DNA from: an uncultured Lewinella sp.
GTDB taxonomy: Bacteria; Bacteroidota; Bacteroidia; Chitinophagales; Saprospiraceae
Assembly (NCBI GenBank): GCA_913057725.1
Contig: CAJXOS010000001.1
Location: forward strand, 1 to 64,000
Length of the DNA stretch: 64,000 bases
Direction of reading: 5' to 3'
Under the pieces are notes generated by a model that was not told the DNA's origin, searched no databases, and saw only the letters and a program-made list of their open reading frames with translations. Below are positions 1 to 10,613 of the stretch, one piece after another. Numbering within the stretch: position 1 is the first letter of the stretch; every line of letters begins with the position of its first letter. A program made the position numbers and the translations under genes.

Positions 1-33
1 ATGATTTAGTACACAACTCTAAGCTATCCAACA

Positions 34-61
34 TTGGTTAGTTGGTTAGTTGGTTAGTTGG
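34..61. repeat. Tandem repeat, 3.5 copies of 8-mer TTGGTTAG
   Basis: Direct reading: ttggttag ttggttag ttggttag ttgg just beyond the 3' end of mfd. Confidence 0.9.
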
Positions 62-91
62 AAAATATAACCTTAACTAAACACTCCATTT

Positions 92-3000
92 CTAAGCCTC
101 TACTTCTTCCATTTTTTCCACCTTGCTCAGTATTCCTAGAAGTACCTCTTTGGCCTCCTTCAAGCTACTTACATCTTCCTTGATCACAATGAGATGACGC
201 GGAGCCTGCTTTAGGCGCAGTCCGCGGAGCTTGCCTTCAGTAGTGATTAACTGCATGATGTTATTAAAGCGCTTTGTCTCGTAGTACATGCTTTGAGGGT
301 CCTCAACAAAGAACGCGCGAAGTTTATCACTCTTCAATACGATGCGTTCAAAGCCTAACTTCTTACACTCCCACCGTAGACGTAATCCATCAAACAACTC
401 TTCCACTTGTATTGGGATAGGACCAAAGCGATCTCGAAGTGCTTTAGCAAAAGCGATAAGCCCTTCTTCTGTTTGGATATCATCCAGTTGTGTATAGAGG
501 TTTAAGCGTTCCTGGATATTTACCACATAAGCATCCGGGATCAGCATTTCTACATCGGTATCTACCTGTACATCTCGGACGAAATCGAGGCTCTTTTCCA
601 GGTCTTCTCGGAAGAGGTCTTGGAATTCTTTTTCCTTGAGTTCACGGACTGCTTCATCTAATACCCGCTGATACGTTTCGTATCCAATATCAGAGATAAA
701 TCCACTTTGCTCTCCTCCCAATAGGTTACCAGCTCCTCGGATATCCAAGTCGCGCATTGCTATATTAAATCCACTTCCTAGTTCACTGAATTCTTCCAGT
801 GTACGTAGTCTTCTCCGAGCCTCTGGTGTAAGAACACTCAATGGTGGCGCCATCAAATAGCAGAATGCTCGCTTATTAGATCGTCCCACCCGGCCACGGA
901 GCTGGTGTAAATCACTTAATCCAAATTGATGTGCATTATTGATGATCATCGTGTTGGCATTCGGAATATCCAGACCCGTTTCGATGATATTGGTACAAAT
1001 CAATACTTCGTGGCGGCGATCAATGAAGTCTAATAGTACACGCTCCAACTCCTTAGGCTCCATTTGTCCGTGCGCTACCGCTACATCCACATCTGGTACT
1101 AGTCGCCTAACGAGCGCAGCCATATCTGCCAGGCTCTTTACTCGGTTATGCACAAAGAACACTTGTCCACCTCGCTGCACCTCGTAATAGATAGCGTCCT
1201 TTATGAGTTCTTCTTTGAAAACACGAACCTCCGTATGAATCGGTCGGCGATTTGGTGGAGCAGTCCGAATGATGGATAAATCACGTGCTGCCATCAAGCT
1301 AAACTGAAGGGTACGGGGAATTGGCGTCGCCGTGAGTGTAAGCGTATCCACATTGACCTTCATGTTACGCAACTTCTCTTTTGCAGCTACACCAAACTTC
1401 TGTTCCTCATCAATAATTAATAAGCCAAGGTCTTTAAACTTGAGCTTCTTGTTCAACAAGGCATGCGTACCAATCAACAAATCTACCTCACCTGCTTCGG
1501 TGGCTTTAAAGACTTTGTTTCGTTCGCCCGTCGTCCGGAAGCGATTCACGTAATCTACATTTACTCCAAACTCTTCCAAGCGCCCTTTAAAAGTTCGAAA
1601 ATGCTGCAAGGCGAGAATCGTAGTCGGCACTAGAATTGCCACTTGCTTTCCTCCTACAACGGCTTTAAAAGCTGCTCGTACCGCAATCTCCGTTTTACCA
1701 AAACCAACATCTCCACAAATCAGGCGATCCATCGGATACGCCTTCATCATGTCCGCCTTTACATCCTGCGTTGCCGTAAACTGGTCTGGTGTATCCTCGT
1801 ACATGAAGCTTGCTTCTAGCTCATTTTGCAGATAGCCATCTGGCGGAAAGGGGTGCCCTTCACTGGCTTTCCGTTTTGCGTAAAGCTTGATCAGAGAAGC
1901 CGCAATATCCTTAACCTTCTTCTTGGTTCGTGCCTTTAGCGTTTTCCAAGCATCGGATCCAAGTTTGTTCAATCGCGGAGCCTGTGCTGCCTCCTTGCTA
2001 GAGTGCTTAGAAAGCTTATGCAGGGAGTTGATTCCTACATACAGTAGGTCATTATTTTTATAGACAATCCGAACGGATTCCTGACTTCTTCCGTTTACAT
2101 CCAGCTTCTCCAGACCACTAAAGCGTCCGACACCATGGTCGATGTGAACCACAAAATCTCCGGGTTCTAATTCCCGTAGCATTTTCAAGTTCAGCGCCTG
2201 ATCTTTCGTAAAGCCCCGCTTAAGTTTATAGCGATGAAAACGCTCAAAGATCTGGTGATCTGTATAGCAAGCAACACCCAAATCTACATCTACAAACCCC
2301 TCATGCATCGCCTTAATGATGGGGTGGAATTGGACATGCGCCTCTAGGTCATTAAAGATGCTATAGAAACGTTCTACCTGTTTGGGGTTATCCGTAAATA
2401 GGAAGTTCTCTCTGCCATCAGCGGTATTACCGTTCAGATCTTTAATGAGCAGGTCAAAATTCTTATTGAAACTTGGTTGAGGACGGGCATTGTAACTGAT
2501 CTTCTGCTGCACCGGAATAGGCTGAGCGTGATCGGTCAGAAGAACGATTGGATGATCGGACACATCCGCAGCTACCTCACCTGGACGAATAAATGCTCGG
2601 TCGCGGAATATTTCTGCTAAGTCGCCTTCATCGAGTATTGTAATAGTCTTGGCAAACTCCTCCGCCTTTTCAAAGCAAGTCTGTAGTTTATCCAAGAGTA
2701 CTTGTATATCATTGATCCATATCACTGTATCCGTCGGCAAGACCTGAAATAGAGATACTTTTTCTTCTTGGCTAAACTTGGTATTGATATTAGGCACAAT
2801 CGACACTTGACGGATTGTGCGGACCGACAATTGATCAAGTGGATTGAACGTACGGATAGTCTCTACCTCATCGTCAAATAACTCTACTCGGTAGGGATAC
2901 TCATTACCATAAGAAAAGATATCTATGATGCCTCCACGTATGCTGAACTGCCCGGGTTCGTAGACAAAGTCTTCTCTGCTAAAACCGTATTCCGTCAACA

Positions 3001-3493
3001 GTTCGATCATCGTTGGCACATCGACCGTTTCTCCTACCTGGATATTAATCCGATTCTCATTGAGCACGTTGGGAGATACTACCTTCTCGAATAGGGCCTC
3101 CGGGTAGGTAACAACAACCTCTCCTTTTGCTTTCGACTGCGTGAGTTTATTGACGGTTTCCGTGCGCTGAAGTACATGATTAGTATCCAGTACCTCAAAG
3201 TATAGTGGTCGCTTAAATGAATCAGGGAAAAAGCGGACCGGCTTAGGCTCTAGCAAGCCAGCTATTGTGTTCTGTAAGTAGGCGGCCTCTTCTTTATCGT
3301 TGGCTACCACTAAGTGATGTTGTCCTGCTTTTTGATAAGCTGAACTAATCACGAAGCTACTCAAGCTTCCTTTCAATCCTAATAACTGCAGCCGCGGGTA
3401 TACCCCGTCAGCCTCCGTATTAAGAGCTGTCAATAATTGTGTTAAGCGCTCATCCTCCTGGTAACGCTGCAATAAATCTTCTAAATTTCCCAC
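92..3493 (-). CDS. mfd: Transcription-repair coupling factor (Mfd)
   Basis: Helicase motifs GDVGFGKTEIAVRAAFKA, DEEQKFGV, TATPIPRTLQ, QLRGRVGRS and CarD-like RID domain (LEPGDFVVHIDHGVGRFSGL). Track ORF extends to 3634; GTG at 3493 preferred because TATCTTTG promoter element lies inside the longer ORF. Confidence 0.96.
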   Translation of the reverse strand: MGNLEDLLQRYQEDERLTQLLTALNTEADGVYPRLQLLGLKGSLSSFVISSAYQKAGQHHLVVANDKEEAAYLQNTIAGLLEPKPVRFFPDSFKRPLYFEVLDTNHVLQRTETVNKLTQSKAKGEVVVTYPEALFEKVVSPNVLNENRINIQVGETVDVPTMIELLTEYGFSREDFVYEPGQFSIRGGIIDIFSYGNEYPYRVELFDDEVETIRTFNPLDQLSVRTIRQVSIVPNINTKFSQEEKVSLFQVLPTDTVIWINDIQVLLDKLQTCFEKAEEFAKTITILDEGDLAEIFRDRAFIRPGEVAADVSDHPIVLLTDHAQPIPVQQKISYNARPQPSFNKNFDLLIKDLNGNTADGRENFLFTDNPKQVERFYSIFNDLEAHVQFHPIIKAMHEGFVDVDLGVACYTDHQIFERFHRYKLKRGFTKDQALNLKMLRELEPGDFVVHIDHGVGRFSGLEKLDVNGRSQESVRIVYKNNDLLYVGINSLHKLSKHSSKEAAQAPRLNKLGSDAWKTLKARTKKKVKDIAASLIKLYAKRKASEGHPFPPDGYLQNELEASFMYEDTPDQFTATQDVKADMMKAYPMDRLICGDVGFGKTEIAVRAAFKAVVGGKQVAILVPTTILALQHFRTFKGRLEEFGVNVDYVNRFRTTGERNKVFKATEAGEVDLLIGTHALLNKKLKFKDLGLLIIDEEQKFGVAAKEKLRNMKVNVDTLTLTATPIPRTLQFSLMAARDLSIIRTAPPNRRPIHTEVRVFKEELIKDAIYYEVQRGGQVFFVHNRVKSLADMAALVRRLVPDVDVAVAHGQMEPKELERVLLDFIDRRHEVLICTNIIETGLDIPNANTMIINNAHQFGLSDLHQLRGRVGRSNKRAFCYLMAPPLSVLTPEARRRLRTLEEFSELGSGFNIAMRDLDIRGAGNLLGGEQSGFISDIGYETYQRVLDEAVRELKEKEFQDLFREDLEKSLDFVRDVQVDTDVEMLIPDAYVVNIQERLNLYTQLDDIQTEEGLIAFAKALRDRFGPIPIQVEELFDGLRLRWECKKLGFERIVLKSDKLRAFFVEDPQSMYYETKRFNNIMQLITTEGKLRGLRLKQAPRHLIVIKEDVSSLKEAKEVLLGILSKVEKMEEVEA

Positions 3494-3521
3494 TATACTT
3501 GGATACGCTTGAAATGTGCGG

Positions 3522-3529
3522 CAAAGATA
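3522..3529 (-). promoter_or_regulatory. Bacteroidota -7 promoter element (TATCTTTG) for mfd
   Basis: CAAAGATA on + = TATCTTTG on -, matching TAnnTTTG; about 30 nt upstream of the proposed GTG start. Confidence 0.55.
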
Positions 3530-3632
3530 CGCATTGGAAACGTGCACAGCTCTAATATGTTTGAAAGCAGGCATAAAGTTCAACCGATCCCCTTGCACTA
3601 CTGTTCTACCATCAGCACACCCAACTCCATTC

Positions 3633-4853
3633 ATGGACAGTCTTACTCAAATCACGCTAGGCGCTGCCGTTGGCGAAGTAGTCCTTGGCAAGAAAGCCGG
3701 CAACAGAGCAATGCTCTGGGGCGCGATCGCCGGTACATTCCCAGATCTTGACATTCTGGCGAACGCTGTGACCGACCCCATTAGTTCTTTGGCTTATCAC
3801 CGAGCTTTCACGCATTCCATTGCGTTTGCCATCATTGTACCCCTCGGCTTGGGTATGCTTGTACACCGTATTTATGGTGGTCGAGAAGGTCCTCTTCCAC
3901 AACAAAAAGGTGCGGCACTTTTGGCTGGCTGGCTCTTCTTTTTTGCCACCATCTATATTGGTAGCAGCTTAATGCCACTCGAGATGTATGGAACGGGGTG
4001 GATTGCATTAGCCGTAAGTTTGGCAATGGTCGCATTTCCACTTGTGATTTACTTAAGAGAATTAGGTCGAAAGACACCTACCACCAATGAGAATCCCGGC
4101 TGGCTTAGTTGGGCCCACTTGTTCTTTTGGGCTATCTTGACTCATCCATTGCTCGATGCCTGCACCACTTACGGCACTCAGCTCTTCGAGCCTTTCAGCA
4201 CCCTGCGAGTAGCATGGAATGTAATCTCCGTAGCTGATCCTCTCTACACGGCTCCTTTCTTGATTTGCCTGATATTGGCTAGTCGGAGAATGCGAGGCAG
4301 TCGAGAACGAGCACGCTATAATTGGTCAGGTATTTTGATAAGCACGTTCTACCTCCTGATTTGCACCGGCATTTATTCCTATGCTCACAGCCGTATGGCT
4401 GCTACCCTAGAAAAAGACAGCATTAAGGCCGAACGCTATGTCATTGGACCTACAATTCTGAATAGTATCCTATGGCAAGGCACTGCTGAAACAGCGGACA
4501 ATTTCTATACAGGTCAGTATTCCTTACTCGACCAAGAACCCTATTTTAAATTACAAGAAGTACCCAAAAATCACTCACTAGTAAAAGATGCCATGGATGA
4601 CCGTGACGTCTCAATTTTACGATGGTTTACAGACGGCTACTTCAGCGTTGAGCAAGTCGGAGATTCGCTCTATCGGCTAAATGATATGCGCTATGGCCAA
4701 GTGGACATCCCCGGAAAAGATCGCCCACAGCACATTTTTTACTTCGTCCTTAAAGAAGTAGATGGTGAATTGCGTTCGGTACATGTACAACAAGGACCAG
4801 AAGATCGCCAAGCCATTATGGGACGTTTAGTGGATCGAATAATGGGGGAGTAG
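3633..4853 (+). CDS. Metal-dependent hydrolase, YdjM-like inner membrane protein
   Basis: MDSLTQITLGAAVGEVVLGKKAGNRAMLWGAIAGTFPDLDIL...HRAFTHS with several TM segments; ATG at 3633 fits family start better than track ORF start 3516. Confidence 0.85.
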   Translation: MDSLTQITLGAAVGEVVLGKKAGNRAMLWGAIAGTFPDLDILANAVTDPISSLAYHRAFTHSIAFAIIVPLGLGMLVHRIYGGREGPLPQQKGAALLAGWLFFFATIYIGSSLMPLEMYGTGWIALAVSLAMVAFPLVIYLRELGRKTPTTNENPGWLSWAHLFFWAILTHPLLDACTTYGTQLFEPFSTLRVAWNVISVADPLYTAPFLICLILASRRMRGSRERARYNWSGILISTFYLLICTGIYSYAHSRMAATLEKDSIKAERYVIGPTILNSILWQGTAETADNFYTGQYSLLDQEPYFKLQEVPKNHSLVKDAMDDRDVSILRWFTDGYFSVEQVGDSLYRLNDMRYGQVDIPGKDRPQHIFYFVLKEVDGELRSVHVQQGPEDRQAIMGRLVDRIMGE

Positions 4854-4983
4854 GAGTACCCGATGTTTAACAAAGCGCTTACCTTGTGCCGCCAGACTTC
4901 AAAAGGGAGCAAAAGCAAGCAGCAGCTCTAATTAGTACTACTTGAAAAATCAAAATCGGTACGTTAATTTTCCTGCGATCTAT

Positions 4984-5745
4984 ATGGAACTTAATCATAA
5001 GACTTTCGGTCAAGGACCTCCACTGCTAATCTTACATGGATTATTTGGGACTCTGGACAATTGGCAAACACTAGGCAAGAAGTGGGCTGAACACTACACC
5101 GTAGTGCTAATTGACCAACGCAACCATGGCCGTTCTCCTCACCTGGATGCTCATAATTATCCACTCATGGCAGAAGACCTAAAAGCCTTTATGGAAGCCA
5201 ATTGGATGTATGAGGCAACCTTACTGGGGCATTCTATGGGTGGAAAAACAGTTATGCAATTTGCCACGCACTACCCAGAGATGGTGGAGAAAATGGTTAT
5301 TGTAGATATAGGCCCCAAAACCTATCCTGGTGGGCATGAGGTCATTATTAAAGCCCTCAATGATTTACCACTGGATCAAATTGATGATCGTAAAGAAGCA
5401 GATGCTTTTTTAGCAGAAAGAATCGATGATTTCGGTATCCGACAATTTCTACTCAAGAACTTGACTCGTGAAAAGACAGGTGGTTATCGCTGGAAGATGA
5501 ATCTGCCTGTACTAACCAGAGACTACCAAGCTATTCTGGAAAACATTGAACCGGAAGAGTCTTATGAAGGACCAAGCCTATTTGTGCGCGGAGCGAAATC
5601 AAAATATGTACAAGACGAGGATTATGGAACGATTCAGTCGCTCTTCCCGGCAGCCGAATTAGTGACTATTCCAGATGCTGGGCACTGGGTGCACGCGGAG
5701 CAACCTCAAGCGCTTTTTACTGCTGTAAACACCTTCTTAGGGTAA
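4984..5745 (+). CDS. Alpha/beta hydrolase (YbfF-like esterase)
   Basis: LHGLFGTLDNW, GHSMGGK nucleophile elbow, DAGHWVHAEQP; ATG at 4984 in frame with track ORF. Confidence 0.85.
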   Translation: MELNHKTFGQGPPLLILHGLFGTLDNWQTLGKKWAEHYTVVLIDQRNHGRSPHLDAHNYPLMAEDLKAFMEANWMYEATLLGHSMGGKTVMQFATHYPEMVEKMVIVDIGPKTYPGGHEVIIKALNDLPLDQIDDRKEADAFLAERIDDFGIRQFLLKNLTREKTGGYRWKMNLPVLTRDYQAILENIEPEESYEGPSLFVRGAKSKYVQDEDYGTIQSLFPAAELVTIPDAGHWVHAEQPQALFTAVNTFLG

Positions 5746-5891
5746 GAAAACGGCTGCTTGTCATAGGGCTTTCATTGCAAAGCTATTGTCAATATTCGCG
5801 CAGCTTACAACAATCATTTATATTGAACGTATAGAATTAGTGTAACATCCGCGGTCTTAATAGAGGGTATTCCTTGAAAATTCTTAAGTAA

Positions 5892-7526
5892 ATGAATAAG
5901 CGTATTTTTCTTATTGCCGGCCTTATCGGCACCTTCCTTCTTGGCACTGCCTTTACGGTTAGCAGTGACAAAGACAAGTACTTCGAGATTATCAAGAATA
6001 TCGAAATATTCACCAACCTCTATAAAGAAGTCAACACTAACTATGTGGATGACATCGACCCTGGTCAACTCATGCGCACCGGACTAGAGGCTATGGTAGG
6101 TTCGCTGGACCCCTTCACGAATTACATCAGCGAAGCTGATATCGAAGGTTATCGTTTTATCAGCGAGGGACGCTATCATGGTATTGGCACCAAGCAGAAG
6201 CGGATGGGGGAGTATGTTACCATTACCGAACTCTACAAAGACCAACCTGCAGATAAAGCAGGTCTCAAGCCGGGCGATCAGTTCATTTCGGTAGATGGGC
6301 AGAGTGCAGTAGGTCGTTCGCTCGAAGAACTAGATGAGATCATGCGCGGCTTCCCAGGCACAACCATGAATCTCGTGATCCGTCGACCAGGAGTGGATGA
6401 GAATCTCAATATTGAGCTTATCCGTGGCGACGTGGAGATCAACAATGTTCCCTACTACGGAATGGTTAGTGACAATGTAGGTTACATCAACCTTTCTGTC
6501 TTCAGCCGTAATGCTGGGCGGAATATTCTAAATGCTTTTAATGACCTCAAGAAGAATAACCCCGATATGGGTGGTATCATTATTGACCTTCGTGGCAATG
6601 GTGGTGGTCTATTGAACGAGGCAATCAATATCAGTAATATTTTCATCCCTCGTGACCAAGTAGTGGTTACTACGCGTGGGAAGGTAAAAGACTGGGACCG
6701 TACTTATAAGACCGTTAATCAGCCGATTGATACTGAAATCCCTGTAGCGGTGCTGGTAAACAAAGGATCTGCGTCTGCTTCAGAAATTGTCAGTGGTGTT
6801 ATGCAGGACTACGATCGCGGCATTCTAATTGGTCAGCGAACGTATGGAAAAGGGCTTGTACAAAACACGATGGAAGTAGGTTATAATGCTCGCGTGAAGA
6901 TCACTACCGCGAAGTATTATATTCCTAGTGAGCGCTGTATTCAAAGTGTTGAATATGAGAACGGAGAGCCCGTAGCTATTGCGGATGACAAACGTGCTCG
7001 TTTCCAGACGAGTAATGGCCGTACAGTATTGGACGGTGGTGGTGTGAAGCCTGATGTCCTGACAGAACCAGCAGAAGAAAAAGGAATCGTCAAAGCCTTG
7101 ATTGACGAAAACATGCTTTTCAATTACGTTACGGAGTGGTCATTAGCCAACCCAAATATCGACTCAACCGATACCTTCCGTTTTACGGAGTATGATGGTT
7201 TCCAGCAATTCCTCAATACGGAGAACTTTGAGTATCAGAGCGCAGCAGAAAAGATGTTGATGAAGCTATCTGAAGTTGCTGGCGACGAAACCGTTAGTAT
7301 CGACTCCGAAGCAAAAGCTATTCGTCAAAAATTGGATGCAGCTCAAGAAGCAGAGCTAACTAAGAATAAAGACTTGATCATTCGCTTAATCGAAAAAGAA
7401 ATTGCTGGTCGCTATTACTACCAGCGTGGTAAGGTGCAGATTGGCTTGCGTAATGACCCGGAGGTTAACGAAGCGATCAGTATCCTAAATGATGATAAGC
7501 GTTACAACGAAATCTTGGGCAACTAA
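5892..7526 (+). CDS. S41 family C-terminal processing peptidase
   Basis: PDZ region (DKAGLKPGDQFISVDGQ) and S41 catalytic region (LRGNGGGLLNEAINISNIF, NKGSASASEIVSG, GQRTYGKGLVQ). Confidence 0.93.
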   Translation: MNKRIFLIAGLIGTFLLGTAFTVSSDKDKYFEIIKNIEIFTNLYKEVNTNYVDDIDPGQLMRTGLEAMVGSLDPFTNYISEADIEGYRFISEGRYHGIGTKQKRMGEYVTITELYKDQPADKAGLKPGDQFISVDGQSAVGRSLEELDEIMRGFPGTTMNLVIRRPGVDENLNIELIRGDVEINNVPYYGMVSDNVGYINLSVFSRNAGRNILNAFNDLKKNNPDMGGIIIDLRGNGGGLLNEAINISNIFIPRDQVVVTTRGKVKDWDRTYKTVNQPIDTEIPVAVLVNKGSASASEIVSGVMQDYDRGILIGQRTYGKGLVQNTMEVGYNARVKITTAKYYIPSERCIQSVEYENGEPVAIADDKRARFQTSNGRTVLDGGGVKPDVLTEPAEEKGIVKALIDENMLFNYVTEWSLANPNIDSTDTFRFTEYDGFQQFLNTENFEYQSAAEKMLMKLSEVAGDETVSIDSEAKAIRQKLDAAQEAELTKNKDLIIRLIEKEIAGRYYYQRGKVQIGLRNDPEVNEAISILNDDKRYNEILGN

Positions 7527-7543
7527 CCTAAGCGACTAAACAT

Positions 7544-7581
7544 AAAAAAGGCCGAACCGCTAAAGCAGTTCGGCCTTTTTT
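7544..7581. terminator. Bidirectional intrinsic terminator
   Basis: AAAAAAGGCCGAACcGC-TAAA-GCaGTTCGGCCTTTTTT hairpin between convergent genes. Confidence 0.9.
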
Positions 7582-7598
7582 ATTGGTATATGATTGAC

Positions 7599-8975
7599 TT
7601 AGAAGAACCGGTTGCCGTTGCTGGTATCCAGCTGTTCTTTGTCTTGTCCAAATTGTAGGTTAGCACCAATGCGGAAGTTAGCCAAGTGCGCATCTTCAGG
7701 ACGGAAAGCTGAAATAATATTATCCGTTGCTAAAAGAAGACGAACCGGGCCAAGACTAATCGTTGCATTAGCGCCCAGGTTATCAAAACGCTCATTACGC
7801 AAACCATAAAATGCACCTACTCTCAATAGTGGTGAGAAGTTGATACTACCGGTCACCGCTAAGCCCGTTGTGCTCACATTGCGATAATCGTCGGTGTAGC
7901 CAATTAAGCCCACGCTAATCTCATTATTCAACTCGTATTGTCCGCTGAAGTAGTACTTAGCTCCAATACTTGTAGTATAGCTACGATTCGTTTCTACTGG
8001 ATCATAGGTTGCATAGAGCGAGTCAACAATGGAACCAAAGGACTCTTCATTGTCCAATAGATCTTGGGCGATATCCAAGCCTTCAAACTCGTAAAGGCCA
8101 TCTAGTGTAAAGTTGGATACACCCTGGTCCCAGGTAAGATCAGCTCCTAGATCAATGGCACTTACTGCTATTTGCAGACGGTCAAGCTTCACTGCAACCC
8201 CAAGGTCGAATGCCATTCCGGAGTTACCTCCAAATAGCTCTTCGGTTGAGAAATTTCCGAAGTTAAAATCCAAATTAACATCTCGCAGACCATCATAAGA
8301 GAGGCTGCCAGCAGAGTTAACTACATAATCGGCATTCATTTCTAGTTGGTACACGTCTCCGCTGGTGGTAAGCTCCAGATCATTGCGCTCCGTATTGACA
8401 TTAGCAGCGCCACTCAAGAACTTCACTCGACCGCCGAATTTGATATTATCTCCTAACTGATAGGAAGCTCCAATAGCAAACTCATGATACGCGGTGAGAT
8501 CAAAAGCAGGGCCGAAGCTGACCGTCTCACCAATGAACTGTGCGTTACCCTCCCAGATCAATTGAGCCAATGTCTTAGGATAATCGATTAGTGCATTAAA
8601 ACGCAAACGGTGGCCAATATTCAGGCCTAGTGCTCCGAATTGAACGCCAAGACCAATTGTTTCGATATCTAGATCTTCACGAAGAAAGTTCTGCGCACCC
8701 ATTTGATCAATGGCGTTGCTGATATCTAGAACTTGGCGTCCGCCTTCCTCTACAAGAAGGTCGTTAAATGTGATATTAGTAACCCAAAGGTTGTTGTAAA
8801 CTCCAGGCAGGTTAACTACGATGCCATTTGGCTGAAGCGCTGGATTGACATTCATGTTTTGCCAGCTGTTCACCAACATCAGACTACTTAAATCATTCTG
8901 AGCCTGCATCAAGGTTGTACCAAGGCAGGAGAACAGCAGCAAGCAAAGCGCGTGCTTGGTTAAATGTGATACCAT
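7599..8975 (-). CDS. DUF5723-like outer membrane beta-barrel protein
   Basis: Signal peptide; LMLVNSWQNMNVNPALQPNGIVVNLPGVYNNLWVTNITFNDLL; repeated beta-strand pattern; conserved Bacteroidota family. Confidence 0.75.
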   Translation of the reverse strand: MVSHLTKHALCLLLFSCLGTTLMQAQNDLSSLMLVNSWQNMNVNPALQPNGIVVNLPGVYNNLWVTNITFNDLLVEEGGRQVLDISNAIDQMGAQNFLREDLDIETIGLGVQFGALGLNIGHRLRFNALIDYPKTLAQLIWEGNAQFIGETVSFGPAFDLTAYHEFAIGASYQLGDNIKFGGRVKFLSGAANVNTERNDLELTTSGDVYQLEMNADYVVNSAGSLSYDGLRDVNLDFNFGNFSTEELFGGNSGMAFDLGVAVKLDRLQIAVSAIDLGADLTWDQGVSNFTLDGLYEFEGLDIAQDLLDNEESFGSIVDSLYATYDPVETNRSYTTSIGAKYYFSGQYELNNEISVGLIGYTDDYRNVSTTGLAVTGSINFSPLLRVGAFYGLRNERFDNLGANATISLGPVRLLLATDNIISAFRPEDAHLANFRIGANLQFGQDKEQLDTSNGNRFF

Positions 8976-8999
8976 GATTTTCAGTTTAAAGGGGGTCTA

Positions 9000-10613
9000 T
9001 TAATTTCCACTTACGCCCAAGATCGCTCCGAGTCGAACCTTCACATCTTGGTCGCCGAGAATTTGCACGGATTGTTGTCCATCAGTGGTTGTAAAGAACG
9101 TCGCTACTACCTCCAATTCCGAGGCATTCTTAATTTTCGTAAAACGCTCCGCTGGAAAATCACTGAACGTGACCGTTTCCTGTACTGCTGTTGGTCGTCC
9201 AACTGCATCAACAGGTGCTCCTTCAATCACGCGAATTGAGTTTTCATAAAGGGAGTCCAGTACATTGCCTTGAGCATCGCGGAAATAACCTTGCACACCA
9301 ATAGATACTGGCATCGCATTTTCCGTGACCATTTTGAACTCAGCATAGTCGGCGCCATCCAGATCACTCAGACTCAAATCGAAAGTGTCTCGTACACCAA
9401 AATTGACGGCCCAACCGTAGAGCGGTAAGTCAACTTCAACCTGCACTATGTATTGAGAACTATCCGTAACGAATCCACGAACATCTGTATCTCCATCCGG
9501 GTTGGTGTCAGCACTTACGTCGTAAAAGATCGCTACTGGTCCAGAGCTTAAAATCTCGCGGATATTTGAATTGTCTTTATCAAAAACAAAGTCCGTTGAT
9601 TTCGTCTGTCCTACCTCATCCAAGGTTGGAAATGGAAAATCAATACCATTGGTAATAAACTCACTTTGTAGTGGCAAAGTATCACCGTCTACAGATATGA
9701 CGTCGAAACGATCCACCACTGCGCGGGTTGGAATTCCAAAGGAGTTAGTGAAGTTGAAAGTAATCACCGGATCCTCAAAAAAGACATCTCCTCGAATCCA
9801 GTTATCGAAGAAGTCAATATCAATACGATCAGGATCAGAAGAGTGATTAATCTGCCCCAAGTATCCTTCAGCATAACTAAATGCTAGGCCTGAGATCAGG
9901 ATACCTACGCCTTCTGCCGGTGCAATCTCCATCCCATCGCTATCCTCTGCGTAGTATTCCACATAAATAGAATCATTTTCTGTGGTGATAATATAATCGG
10001 CGAGGTTGATAGGATTGAAGAAATTATTTAGTTCTACACATTCACCTTCTCCGCTATATGGCCCCAGTGTCCGTACAATAGTAAGCGGCTCTCCGTCTTT
10101 CTTGACGGTAGGAAAGGTCATGGTAGTCGTAATTTCCTTTTCGTGACAATTGACAAGGCTCCAGAACATAAGGCCATCTTTCAGATCCATTTGGTCAATA
10201 ATCAAGCCGTCAGGTCCAGAAAACGGTAAGGCTTCTCTATTGCTCTCAATAGCAATACCACCTAGTCCGGAAAGCGTAGTATTGATGGCCTCAAATACAT
10301 CATCGGCGTTTTCTGTCAAAACACTTCCACTGTACTGCAAGCGTAGTAAACCATCAGGAAGCACTGTGAGTACAGAATTTTCCTCAAAATTTTCCAGCAG
10401 GTCGTTCATAGAAAAGCTGGTATTCAACAATGGGATAGCATACTCTGCTTGGTAGCGAGAACCATCAGCATCTTCCAGATCAGCGAACTGGTTACAGCCC
10501 ACTAATAGGAGCATCAGCACACCAATTGAACTCATCCCAATTGTCGAAAAAACGTTTTTTGGTAGTTTCATAAGTCTCGTAGCAATTTCATTAAAGCGGA
10601 CCTTTCCGGACAT
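9000..10613 (-). CDS. Hypothetical lipoprotein
   Basis: Lipobox-like LLLVGCNQF; same strand and immediately upstream of the DUF5723 gene. Confidence 0.7.
   Translation of the reverse strand: MSGKVRFNEIATRLMKLPKNVFSTIGMSSIGVLMLLLVGCNQFADLEDADGSRYQAEYAIPLLNTSFSMNDLLENFEENSVLTVLPDGLLRLQYSGSVLTENADDVFEAINTTLSGLGGIAIESNREALPFSGPDGLIIDQMDLKDGLMFWSLVNCHEKEITTTMTFPTVKKDGEPLTIVRTLGPYSGEGECVELNNFFNPINLADYIITTENDSIYVEYYAEDSDGMEIAPAEGVGILISGLAFSYAEGYLGQINHSSDPDRIDIDFFDNWIRGDVFFEDPVITFNFTNSFGIPTRAVVDRFDVISVDGDTLPLQSEFITNGIDFPFPTLDEVGQTKSTDFVFDKDNSNIREILSSGPVAIFYDVSADTNPDGDTDVRGFVTDSSQYIVQVEVDLPLYGWAVNFGVRDTFDLSLSDLDGADYAEFKMVTENAMPVSIGVQGYFRDAQGNVLDSLYENSIRVIEGAPVDAVGRPTAVQETVTFSDFPAERFTKIKNASELEVVATFFTTTDGQQSVQILGDQDVKVRLGAILGVSGN

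Noticed and set aside
939-1553. + strand ORFs of 82 and 73 aa inside mfd
   Set aside because: Antisense to strongly conserved Mfd helicase motifs, low-complexity Ser/Arg-rich translations; spurious.
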